A stretch of 64,000 nt of DNA from Siphonodentalium dalli (GCA_032622095.1 CP136061.1:219575148-219639147); one strand, 5' to 3'. Counted from the first letter of the stretch, positions 47,878-58,352 are shown. Numbers and translations: made by a program. The notes: generated from the letters alone by a model not told the origin.

Positions 47878-48095
47878 CTAGTGTATTATTATTTCGAATC
47901 CTGAGAGTACATTCCCAATCAATATATGGATCATCGCTCAATAGTGTAAAGAAAAGGGCCAGGTTCATTCGTTTGTGGTTAAATGCATTATGCATGGCTG
48001 ATATAAGCTGGAAAAACTACACATATATGTGCTGGAATAACTATCATTGTACGCAGCCGATGGACACTAGATATTTAAGAAATAACTCGTTTCAA
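47878..48095. other. 3' flank of GPCR 2
   Basis: Likely 3' UTR. The neighbouring MITE begins at 48100, so the transcript either ends early or reads into it. Confidence 0.35.
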
Positions 48096-48099
48096 TTAA

Positions 48100-48593
48100 A
48101 GGTACGGTTGGCCTTGGCGGTGGGTATCCTGTGAAAATATTTACACCCGTCAAAAACCGCCACAAACAGAAAGAACATCAAAATGTAGACGGACTTTGTC
48201 CGTATACAAATCAGAAATATCGCATAAACAGTATGTTATTGTCATCTGTTTGACCATTGTTATGTAAACAAAAGCATAAAAAGTTACTTTTCTGGTGTTT
48301 GTTTATATTATGATGGTAAACATAAAGAGCGTTCTTTGTTGGTGAATTCCTGATATGGAACTAATAAAGAGCGTTTATGCCATTTGTGTGTGATTAGCCA
48401 GTAGCATTGTGCGGTCTTCTGTAACACAATCAGGCTCTTGCTTAGGTAAAATACAGTAGGTCTTTGTGATAACATGCTGTTTACGCGATGGTCATGGTAT
48501 ATATGAACGAAACTGTATGCGTTTTAATGTTTTTCTGTTTACGGTGATTGGAACAAATATGAATATTTTCGACAACTAAGGCCTCACGTGCCT
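48100..48593 (-). mobile_element. TTAA-flanked MITE, copy 2 (inverted)
   Basis: It starts AGGTACGGTTGGCCTTGGCG and ends CTAAGGCCTCACGTGCCT, with TTAA on both sides (48096-48099, 48594-48597). It is the reverse orientation of the copies at 34774 and 50763, same length class (494 bp), without a transposase. Confidence 0.85.
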
Positions 48594-48597
48594 TTAA

Positions 48598-49833
48598 CAC
48601 AAATTTTCAACTGCGTATAATTTACTAGTCATCGACAGGAATATCTTTGAAAGCGCAATGTCCTATTTTGGCACCATACGATCACCGCGTGTACGATTCT
48701 ATACATGAAACAATTAGATTGGACCCAGGATTGGGCAGGAACCCATTCATTAATAGGTATTGATGACCAGATATCAACTTTCAAAAGACAAAGTTTTAAC
48801 AGTTTTGTCAGCCAAAAGTTGCTTTCACAGAACTGCGGCTGACACATGCGGCTATCTAGTTATAGGCGCAATGTTTTTGAAATCGGTTGCGTCAGATCCA
48901 ATCACAGTGACATATGTATGGTTTGAAATATTGCGCCTTTTACCCGATAGCCACATGCGGTCGCAGGTCTTGAAAGTAGTTTTTATAAAATTCCAACTAT
49001 GGTATGTTATAAAGAGCGCATATGATTCCTTTGCCCATAATTGGTAAATAATAAAGAGCTTTATCAATTATGAGCGCCGCGATCGTTTTCGACGTGTTAC
49101 TTTGTGTATTGTGGATACGTACCCGTGTAAACAGTGTACAATGTGAATGATGGCGATTGCAAGTATTTTTCATTTACATTGCTTGGTAAGCTGAACATTG
49201 GCTAAGTAAACTTGGACTTATTTAATGTCAAATCAGAACATCTTTGATTGTGTTTCCCAGTGTTATAATTTGTTTGGTTAAAACTTATTATTCCTAAAAT
49301 TCCAAAGTGGGATTTGCTAGTAATTTTATCTTCATGTCACAAAAATGATATTTGTCTCAGATTATTTAATTAAATTGCAGGAAATGTATCGCAAATTTGC
49401 TGTTGGTTAATAATGGCGGCATTTACACATGTTATACATGTAACATATAATAAAGCTGCCACAGAGATATAAATGTGTTACCACCCCCCCCCCCATTGTG
49501 TGAACAATAATACACAAGCGCACCTGACCGGAATGGCCGAAATGGGCCGTCTTCCTACCGCCCCTATATGATCATGGAATTCAAATAATAAAACGACAAT
49601 GTGAATTGGAATTACATTTGGATGCATGAAATTGATGAAAACAATATAAATATATATATTACTATATACTATAGGTGCAGAGTCTGGCTGAAATAGTATG
49701 GTTTTATATAGGACCGAATAAGAGCATTTTAATATCGCGGTTCATTTGATTAATACTCATCTGATTAGAAAGCCCAAGTGTAAACGTATCGAGGTGAGCA
49801 CACGTGACCTAAGTACTAGCACAACGCTCACAA
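48598..49833. other. Non-coding stretch
   Basis: No supported gene. It contains a C-run near 49484-49495 and scattered AATAAAGAGC phrases. Confidence 0.4.
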
Positions 49834-50156
49834 TCGACCTATAATATGAAATAGGAACATAATGTGGTTATTGGATTCTGAAATAAGCAGATAGTGGACT
49901 CATACCCGACAGTTATGGCGCGGGCCACAGTGAAAACACATGTTAAAGAGCGAACCAAAGTCGTGAGTTGGCTTACTGGTGTCATTGTTCGCATATAAAT
50001 GTGCTTAGAATTGCCTCATTGTGAGTCGATAAATGTGACAAAAACGCTCTCATTTTCAGCACATTATCGACTAAAAATGAGACTATCCTAAGCAGATTTT
50101 GTACCTAAAATAAGTTCTATTCTAAGCAGATAGTGTGCGGGTTTTCGGTAGAATAG
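49834..50156 (+). repeat. Dispersed repeat R3, copy 2
   Basis: Direct partner of 44799-45112; the two copies bracket GPCR 2. Confidence 0.7.
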
Positions 50157-50758
50157 GCCGACGTGAAGTAACAGTGGTTTATATCATGACGCGTATATTT
50201 GGCACATCTGCACCATCTCGACAGAAGGAATGGTGTCATTTAAAGTTTGACGAGTATGGCGATAGATACTTTTTATCAATAACTTTAAAATCGATTTCGA
50301 AATTTTATGTTCTTGTTTTTATCCAATGAGTTCATGTGTCAGGGTATGTGCTCAGTTAACATAGAACTAAATGCAGATCTCAGAGTTGATGCTTTCAGAC
50401 TGGCAGCTTGTATTGGTCGGGTATTGTATGCAGAAGCAATGTTAAATGTTCCTTTGAATGATTTGGCGATATTTCCTCTTTTCCAGTCAACAACGAACGT
50501 TGTGGTTTGCAGCTGATATACGTCCTGAACATACGGAATGTTTTCGTTAAATATAGGATTTGTAGGATGTAATTCGAAGAACCTTTTTCTGTTATTTTTT
50601 TTAAGATAGTGATTGCTGTATCGACATGGCCCCAAACTGATAAACAATGGATGAGAAGAGTTATCATTCGTGATTGTTGACAACGACCTCTAAATATGTG
50701 AGAGGAAAAGCTTTAAATTACCCTTTATTATGAGGTATTATGGGTATATAATTATATT
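50157..50758. other. Non-coding stretch
   Basis: Overlapping frames of 70-114 codons occur on both strands at 50307-50683 but show no family pattern, so none is annotated. Confidence 0.4.
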
Positions 50759-50762
50759 TTAA

Positions 50763-51255
50763 AGGCACGTGCGGCCTTAATTGTCGAAAATATTCATATT
50801 TGTTCCAAACACCGTAAACAGAAAAACATTAAAACGCATACAGTTTCGTTCATATATACCATGACCATCGCGTAAACAGCATGTTATCATAAAGACCTAC
50901 TATATTTACCTAAGCAAGAGCCTGATTGTGTTACAGAAGACAGCACAATTCTACTGGCTAATCACACACAAATGACATAAACGCTCTTTATTAGTTCCAT
51001 ATCAGGTATTCACCAACAAAGAACGCTCTTTATGTTTACCATCATAATATAAACAAACACCAGAAAAGTTACTTTTTATGCTTCTGTTTACATAACAATG
51101 GTCAAACATATGACCATAACATACTGTTTATGCGATATATATTATTTGTATACGGACAAAGTCTATCTACATTTTGATGTTCTTTCTGTTTGTGGCGGTT
51201 TTTGACGGGTGGAGATATTTTCACAGGATACCCACCGCCAAGGCCAACCGTGTCT
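50763..51255 (+). mobile_element. TTAA-flanked MITE, copy 3
   Basis: It starts AGGCACGTGCGGCCTT and ends AAGGCCAACCGTGTCT, TTAA on both sides (50759-50762, 51256-51259). It is most similar to the inverted copy at 48100-48593. It lies 430 bp beyond the stop codon of the SLC16-like gene. On that gene's strand it contains AATAAA near 50989-50984, so it could supply the polyadenylation signal. Confidence 0.85.
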
Positions 51256-51686
51256 TTAAATCATATTTTTCTCAATTGTATTATTGTGCATGAATGTTGA
51301 CCAGACTATTGTGATAAGAGATACATTTGAGAATGGGGGTTTGGACTAGCTGGCAAAGTGTGTGATGTAATCGTATAGGTAGAAATACTCGTTACGATCA
51401 CAAAGCCTGTCAAATTCCGTGCATGCTGGATTAAAGTAACGTCGCGTCTGTACACAATCAACAGTTGGTGATGTGTCAATGCATTGGTTGCATCCTGCTG
51501 TATTGAAAGTTGTGTTTCGTCATTCACATGTATTACAAATAACATTATCCACGTCTAGCCCCAACCACGTGATCCACAGTAATGTCTATACATTACAGTT
51601 GCCAAGGATACACACCACGTCGAAACCCTACAATAGTTAGAAACGGAATTTCTCTACTGTATGGTTGGATGGTTAGGAGAAGCTGT

Positions 51687-51904
51687 CTACAGTCCGCTCT
51701 CCGATGCGCTTAACTGACTTTCATCCACATAAGCTGGGTTCACGGTCTGGAGTTCCAGAGAAGAAGCCTGGTGCTTGCGCAATAAGTCTTCGCGTCTCTC
51801 TGTAATGAACACGTATCCTGATATGAGAATGGCCTGTATTGAGTACAAAGGTAGTGCTCCGTAGAATAAAACATTATAGCTGCCAGACGAGTCCCTGATC
51901 CAAC
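51687..51904 (-). CDS. SLC16 (monocarboxylate transporter)-like gene, last exon
   Basis: The acceptor TTTTATTTTAG lies just above 51904. The exon reads GWIRDSSGSYNVLFYGALPL, then a hydrophobic segment (YSIQAILISGYVFI = TM12). It closes with a basic/polar cytoplasmic tail of about 40 residues ending ...SASESGL and a TAG at 51687-51689. The first codon is split G|GT and joins exactly to the exon ending at 59702, giving APLGG-WIRDSSGSYN. That matches the conserved 'GPPLxGWLxDxTGSYxxxF' passage between TM11 and TM12 of the SLC16 family. These transporters carry monocarboxylates or related solutes, often with a proton, across the plasma membrane. The substrate is not predictable here. The intron upstream is 7.8 kb. 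Confidence 0.85.
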
Positions 51905-52020
51905 CTAAAATAAAAAATGTGTTTTAATAGTTTAATAATATTTGTAAGCTCAGCTTAAGGGATCGGGTCACCAGTTCTGTAACTTACAATAGCACATATC
52001 CCAACAATATTTTGAATCAA

Positions 52021-52425
52021 TCTAATATATATTTTGGGACTTCTGTCTGTTTGTCTGTTAGCTATGGCCGGGAAAACTGCCGGACCGAATGAGCCCAAAC
52101 TTCCTATCTAAGGGTAAAATTCCAGATGAAGTGTCATCGCACCGCTCTGAGAACGTCAGAGCACTCCTTCTCCACCCCCGCCCCCGCAATGGGAATTCAT
52201 GGGTTAATCGCGTGATAGGTAAAGAGCGTTTTTATCCGCAGTGTCGTTGATAAAGAGCGTGTATGTGTCCAGACATGAGCGTGTTGTGTCTGTGTCCAGA
52301 CATGAGCGTGTTGTGTGATTCTTATGTCTGTGTTCGTACTTAGGGGTTCATAGGAATGGGGGAGATTTTCATCGGGTCAGTTTTTCCGCCCGATGTAACT
52401 TTAACCTTGAAACGGGTACCCACCA
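52021..52425 (+). mobile_element. Partial Helitron-like element, TC end, forward orientation
   Basis: It begins TCTAATATATATTTTGGGAC after an A. It is the reverse complement of the right half of the element at 52598-53386: TAGCTATGGCCGGGAAAACT, the CAGACATGAGCGTG doublet and GATTTTCATCGGGTCAG all have counterparts. It has no CTAG end with hairpin, so it is truncated. It faces the following array head to head. Confidence 0.75.
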
Positions 52426-52597
52426 ATGATATACATCACGATTGGAAAGGACTCACTGCTAACCAAACACACATTAACCAGTACACGTACGTTACTCCAC
52501 GTATGGGCGTATTATAAGTATGTATGTGCAATGGTCTTCATCAGATCTAGTAGTTAGGCTATGACTACTATTTTTTAATATTTCTATATTTGTTATA

Positions 52598-53386
52598 CTA
52601 GCAGGTGACCCGACTTCGTCCGGACTTTGACCTTGAATTGACCATTTTGAAGGTGAAGGTCAGGTCGGGGTAACAATTTGACCCGTCCAAAACACTCCCC
52701 GGACACAAGTAACCCTAGGTATAAAATTTCGTCGAAATCCGTCCGTTTTACCCGATTTGACCTTGAATTGACCATTTTGAAGGTCAAGGTCAGGTCGGGG
52801 TCACGATTTGACCCGACAAAAGTATCCCTAGGTATCAAATTTCGTCGAAATCCGTTAATTTTTTTATTTAATTTGAGTTAATTCTGCCTTTTTAATCAAG
52901 AGAAATGATGGTACCCGTCCCGTGATGGTACCCGTCCCTGAAATAGGTACGTTTGTGGGTACCCGTTTCAAGGTGAAGATCACCTCGGGCGGAAAAACTT
53001 ACCCGGTGAAAATCTCCCCCGTTCCTTGGAACCCCTAAGTACGAAGACAGGCATAAGAATCACACACCACGCTCATGTCTGGATACAGACACACTCACGT
53101 CTGGTCCCAGACATAAGAATCACACTACACGCATACGCTCTTTATCAACGACACTGCGGATACGAACGCTCTTTAACTAACAACGCGATTAGCCCCACAG
53201 TGCCAAGGACGGTCATTTTGGTGACTGAGCGTGCAGAAGGGGTGCTCGGAGCTTCTCAACAAACGGCGGTAAACACTGCACGTGGATTTTTAACCTTAGA
53301 TTGGAAGTTTGAGCTCAATCGGTCCAGCCGTTTTCCCGGCCATAGCTAACAGACAAACAAACAGAAGTCCCAAAATATATATTAGA
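52598..53386 (-). mobile_element. Helitron-like array member E1
   Basis: CTAG end at 52598 after a host A, hairpin CCGAC-TTC-GTCCGG, GACCTTGAATTGACC units, then a unique half with ACGCTCTTTATCAAC phrases. It ends ...TATATATTAGA at 53386. Minus-strand reading gives the TC 5' end. No protein-coding content. Confidence 0.8.
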
Positions 53387-53550
53387 CTAGCCGATGAGCC
53401 CGACGTTGTCCGGGCTATTCAAAAACCAAATTTCAAGTCGATAGCTCCACCCGTTTCCGAGATCTGGTCAGCGCATGCGCGAAGCTTGCGTCGCACGGGC
53501 TCGGCGACCCGATAAAAATCGTATTTTTTAATATTTATATATTTGTTATA

Positions 53551-54339
53551 CTAGCAGGTGACCCGACTTCGTCCGGACTTTGACCTTGAATTGACCATTT
53601 TGAAGGTGAAGGTCAGGTCGGGGTAACGATTTGACCCGTCCAAAACACTCCCCGGACACAAGTAACCCTAGGTATAAAATTTCGTCGAAATCCGTCCGTT
53701 TTACCCGATTTGACCTTGAATTGACCATTTTGAAGGTCAAGGTCAGGTCGGGGTCACGATTTGACCCGACAAAAGTATCCCTAGGTATCAAATTTCGTCG
53801 AAATCCGTTAATTTTTTTATTTAATTTGAGTTAATTCTGCCTTTTTAATCAAGAGAAATGATGGTACCCGTCCCGTGATGGTACCCGTCCCTGAAATAGG
53901 TACGTTTGTGGGTACCCGTTTCAAGGTGAAGATCACCTCGGGCGGAAAAACTTACCCGGTGAAAATCTCCCCCGTTCATTGGAACCCCTAAGTACGAAGA
54001 CAGGCATAAGAATCACACACCACGCTCATGTCTGGATACAGACACACTCACGTCTGGTCCCAGACATAAGAATCACACTACACGCATACGCTCTTTATCA
54101 ATGACACTGCGGATACGAACGCTCTTTAACTAACAACGCGATTAGCCCCACAGTGCCAAGGACGGTCATTTTGGTGACTGAGCGTGCAGAAGGGGTGCTC
54201 GGAGCTTCTCAACAAACGGCGGTAAACACTGCACGTGGATTTTTAACCTTAGATTGGAAGTTTGAGCTCAATCGGTCCAGCCGTTTTCCCGGCCATAGCT
54301 AACAGACAAACAAACAGAAGTCCCAAAATATATATTAGA
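53551..54339 (-). mobile_element. Helitron-like array member E1', duplicate of E1
   Basis: Second copy of the 789-bp element, created by the 953-bp duplication. Same ends (CTAG at 53551, TTAGA at 54339). Confidence 0.8.
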
Positions 54340-54715
54340 CTAGCCGATGAGCCCGACGTTGTCCGGGCTATTCAAAAACCAAATTTCAAGTCGATAGCTC
54401 CACCCGTTTCCGAGATCTGGTCAGCGCATGCGCGAAGCTTGCGTCGCACGGGCTCGGCGACCCGATAAAAATCGTATCCGGGGCAAGATACATTCACATA
54501 GCAAATTTCAAGTCGATAGCTCCACCCGTTTCCGAGATCTCGTCTGCGCATGCGCTGCACGGGCGTCGCACGGGCTAGCCAATACGACAAGGACGACCGC
54601 CTGGTCAAACTACACACACGTACCAAGTTTCGTCCCGATCGGTCGAGAATCGTAGATTTGTATAAATGACATACAGACATACAGACAGACAGAGGTCTTC
54701 AAAATATATATGAGA
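54340..54715 (-). mobile_element. Helitron-like array member E3, short type with GCGCATGCGC sites
   Basis: Its CTAG end is followed by a GCCCGAC-GTT-GTCCGGGC hairpin (7-bp stem, one bulge). The interior repeats AAATTTCAAGTCGATAGCTC CACCCGTTTCCGAGATCT and GCGCATGCGC. It ends ...AATATATATGAGA. Another partial copy (53387-53523) lies in the duplicated segment. Confidence 0.8.
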
Positions 54716-55854
54716 CTAGCCGATGAGCCCGACGTTGTCCGGGCTATTCAAAAACCAAATTTCAAGTCGATAGCTCCACCCGTTTCCGAGATCTAGTATG
54801 CGCATGCGCGAAGCTGGCGTCGCACGGGCTCGGCGACCCGATAAAATTTGTATCCGGGGCAAGATACATTCACATACCAAATTTCAAGTCGATAGGTCCA
54901 CCCGTTTCCGAGATCTCGTCTGCGCATGCGCGAAGCAGGCGTCGCACGGCCTCGGCGGCCCGATAAAATTCGTATTCGGGGCAAGATACATTCACATAAC
55001 AAATTTCAAGTCGATAGCTCCACCCGTTTCCGATATCTCGTCTGCGCATGATAGCTCCACCCAGCCCGACGTTGTCCGGGCTATTCAAAAACCAAATTTC
55101 AAGTCGATAGCTCTACCTGTTTCCGAGATCTCGTCTGCGCATGCGCGAAGCAGGCGTCGCACGGGCTCGGCGGCCCGATAAAATTCGTATTCGGGGCAAG
55201 ATACATTCACATAACAAATTTCAAGTCGATAGCTCCACCCGTTTCCGATATCTCGTCTGCGCATGATAGCTCCACCCAGCCCGACGTTGTCCGGGCTATT
55301 CAAAAACCAAATTTCAAGTCGATAGCTCTACCCGTTTCCGAGATCTGGTCTGCGCATGCGCGAAGCTGGCGTCACACGGGCTCGGCGACCCGATAAAATT
55401 CGTATATGGGGCAAGATACATTCACATAGCAAATTTCAAGTCGATAGCTCCACCGGTTTCCGAGATCTGGTCTGCGCATGCACGAAGATGGCGTCGCACG
55501 GGCTCGGCGACCCGATAAAATTCGTATCCGGGGCAAGATACATCCACATAGCAAATTTCAAGTCGATAGCTCCACCCGTTTCCGAGATCTCGTCTGCGCA
55601 TGCGGAAGCGGGCGCCGCACGGGCTCGGCGACCTGATAAAATTCGTATCCGGGGCAAGATACATTCACATAGCAAATTTCAAGTCGATAGCTCCACCCGT
55701 TTCCGAGATCTCGTCTGCGCATGCATACGACAACGACGACCGCCTGGTCAAACTACACACACGTACCAAGTTTCGTCCCGATCGGTCGAAAATCGTAGAT
55801 TTGTATAAATGACATACATACAGACAAACAAAGGTCTTCAAAATATATATGAGA
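54716..55854 (-). mobile_element. Helitron-like array member E4 with internal tandem expansion
   Basis: Same family as E3 but 1.14 kb long, because the GATAGCTCCACCCGTTTCCG - GCGCATGCGC - CCCGATAAAATTCGTA unit (about 120 bp) is repeated about seven times. That includes a 215-bp direct duplication (about 54870-55085 and 55085-55300) whose units restart at GCCCGACGTTGTCCGGGCTA, part of the hairpin end. Ends ...ATATATGAGA at 55854. Confidence 0.8.
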
Positions 55855-56614
55855 CTAGTTGGTGGACCCGACTTCGTCAAGGCTGTTGTTTCCCCTCTGC
55901 TTTTCGGCGAATTGCGCGATTTGACCTTGAATTGACCATTTTGAAGGTCAAGGTCAGGTCGAGGTCACGATTTGACCCGTCCAAAACACTCCCCGGACAA
56001 AAGTACCCCACAAAAGTACCCGTCGAAATCAGTCAGGTTTTACCCGATTTGACCTTGAATTGACCATTTTGAAGGTCAATGTCAGGTTGGGGTCACGATT
56101 TGTCCCGTCCAAAACACTCCTCGGACAAAAGTAACCCTAGATTTCAAATGTTGTCGAAATCCCGTCAAAATTCGCGATTTGACCTTGAATTGACAATTTT
56201 GAAGGTCAAGGTCAGATCGGGGTCACAATATGACCCGTCCAAAATACTCCGCGGACAAAAGTACCCATTGGTATCAAATTTCGTCGAAATCCGTCCGTTT
56301 TACCCGATTTGACCTTGAATTGACCTTTTTGAAGGTCAAGGTCAGGTCGGGGTAACGATTTGACCCGTCCAAAAGACTCTCCGGACAAAAGTATCTGTAT
56401 GTATCGAATTTCGTCGAAATCCGTCCCGTTTTACTTGAATTGACTTTTCTGAAGGTCAAGGTCAGGTCGGAGTCACGATTTGACCCGTCCAAAACACCCC
56501 CTGGACATAAGTAACCATAGGTAGCAAGTTTGGGGTAAATCCGCCCGGCAGTTTTCCCGGCCATAGCTAACAGACAAACAACAAACGGACAGAAGTCCCA
56601 AAATATATATTAGA
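55855..56614 (-). mobile_element. Helitron-like array member E5
   Basis: CTAG end followed by a weaker hairpin (ACCCGACTTCGTCAAGGC). The interior is about five units of GATTTGACCTTGAATTGACC ... TCACGATTTGACCCGTCCAA AACACTCC, ~120 bp each. Ends ...AATATATATTAGA. Confidence 0.8.
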
Positions 56615-57571
56615 CTAGCTGGGTACCCGTCATGGCGGGGTAGAGTCGTTGTGTTGTTTTTTAACACCAACACCACGAAAATGGTGGAAATCGGCCCAGC
56701 GGATACAGAGATACAGGTTCAAGGTAATTTTAAAGGTCAAGGTCACGCCGCTACCCGTTGAAAATGTTTGGCTATCCGAACCATCCCTACCTACGAAATT
56801 TCATCCCGATCGTCCAATCGGATCCTGATATAGAGTCAAGGTAACTCGAAGGTCAAGGTCATGTCACACGGGCATCCGGTGTAGGTCACGCCGCTACCCG
56901 TTCAAAATGTTTGGCTACCCGAACCATCCCTACCTACGAAATTTCATCCCGATCGTGCCATCAGATCACTCGAAGGTCAAGGTCACGCCACACGGGCATC
57001 CGGGTGTGACGAAATTGCTCAGCGCCTCACACTACCCGTTTCCACCAAATTTGGTGGAAATCGGCTCAGCGGATCCCGAGATATGAGTTCAAGGTCACTC
57101 GAAGGTCAAGGTCACACCGCATGGACATACGGACATGCCCGCGTTACTCCCGGTGTCAACCTACACCAACACCCCGAAAATGGGGGAAATCGGCCCAGCG
57201 GATCCCGAGATACGGGTTCAGGTCATTTGAAAGCTCAAGGTCACACCGCACGGGCATCCGGGCGCGACGAAATGGCTCGGCGCCTCACACTGCCCCCACA
57301 TACCAAATTCGGTCCAAATCGGCCCAGCAGGAGCCGAGATACGGGTTGAAGGTCACCGGTTTGAAGGTCAAGGTCACTCCGCACGAACAAATGGATGGGC
57401 CTATGTTGGTTCCCGGGTGATATTACGTGCCCGTACCAAGTTTCGTCAAAATCGGTCCAGCCGTTTTGGAGTTCATCGCGGCCACGCAGACACACACACC
57501 CTCGCCCCCACACACCCACCCCGACACACACACACACACACACAGACATATTTCCTCAAATATATATTAGA
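56615..57571 (-). mobile_element. Helitron-like array member E6
   Basis: CTAG end, hairpin TACCCG...CGGGGTA, interior with GAAGGTCAAGGTCAC units and GAAATCGGCCCAGCGGATCC phrases. A CA/CCCCA-rich microsatellite (about 57488-57544) lies before the ...ATATATATTAGA end. A third sequence family within the same array. Confidence 0.8.
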
Positions 57572-57953
57572 CTAGCCGATGAGCCCGACGTTGTCCGGGC
57601 TATTCAAAAACCAAATTTCAAGTCGATAGCTCCACCCGTTTCCGAGATCTCGTCTGCGCATGCGCGAAGCTGGCGTCGCACGGGCTCGGCGACCCGATAA
57701 AATTCGTACCCGGGGCAAGATACATTCAGATAGCAAATTTAAAGTCGATAGCTCCACCCGTTTCCGAGATTTCGTCTGCGCGAAGTGGGCGCCGCACGGG
57801 CTCGCCAATACGACGTTGACGACCGCCTGGTCAAACTACACACACGTACCAAGTTTCGTCCCGATCGGTCGAGAATTGTAGATTTGTATAAATGACATAC
57901 ATACAGACATACAGACAGACAGACAGACAGAGGTCCTCAAAATATATATGAGA
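57572..57953 (-). mobile_element. Helitron-like array member E7
   Basis: Short type closely similar to E3 (one GCGCATGCGC site at 57656). It ends ...AATATATATGAGA and is followed by T (57954), the host side of the A|T target. Confidence 0.8.
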
Positions 57954-58352
57954 TGAAAGGCCAATTCTCCAAAAAGCAATACTAATTGTCTGTGTGTAGT
58001 GTAAATAGGATACCAAAAAGAAGTGAAAGGCCGTTTGTTCGGTATATCCGCATATACAATAAGGGAATGTAAGGCTATGATTCTTATATTTGTCAACTTT
58101 TAAATTACAATTATTTCTCAATCTGCACTGTAATATATTGGATTTTCGACCCCCTCCCCACGGTAAACCATTCAGGTTCATGATTTTATTTTCACCTGGA
58201 ATCTTGGTCACTAATTCGATTTGATTTTCAAATAATTTCATCGGGAAGCGAATTCCATTACCATAGCGGGGGGAATGAGTACTGGCAATAGGTGGTATTC
58301 CCTCGCATCGACTTGAATTGTTCAGGGGTTTTAAAGTTATAGGATTTGTCAT
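57954..58352 (-). mobile_element. LINE 3' fragment (Pol C-terminal domain)
   Basis: The minus-strand frame includes NNSSRCEGIPPIASTHSPRY, LQCRLRNNCNLKVDKYKNHS, and CICGYTEQTAFHFFL, the C-x-CG ... E..HFFL pattern of non-LTR Pol C-termini. It is cut at 57954 by the Helitron-like array, so the array inserted into this LINE. Confidence 0.7.

Larger units (their letters stand above)
52571..54476. repeat. 953-bp direct tandem duplication
   Basis: The segment from TTTTTTAATATTT (about 52571) through CCCGATAAAAATCGTA (about 53523) is repeated immediately at 53524-54476 with only a few substitutions, for example TTCCTTGGAAC versus TTCATTGGAAC. It covers E1 plus the first ~137 bp of the next element. 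The near identity shows it is recent compared with the elements themselves. Confidence 0.92.

Noticed and set aside
50307-50683. Overlapping 69-, 90- and 114-codon frames
   Set aside because: They lie on both strands with no family pattern, no splice-supported context and no repeat copy to test for selection.
54372-55812. Several overlapping frames of 60-150 codons on both strands
   Set aside because: They arise from the unit structure of the Helitron-like array, whose period keeps frames open. No Rep or helicase motif is present.
53387-57620. Possible hammerhead ribozyme (CCGATGAG after CTAG, then a GC stem)
   Set aside because: The CTGATGA core has C in place of T, and the required GAAA after stem II is missing (TATTCAAA instead). 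The hairpin is better explained as the Helitron 3' hairpin.
57831-58352. The 173-codon minus-strand frame as a single host gene
   Set aside because: Its first part matches a LINE C-terminal domain and its end runs into the TC end of the Helitron-like array.
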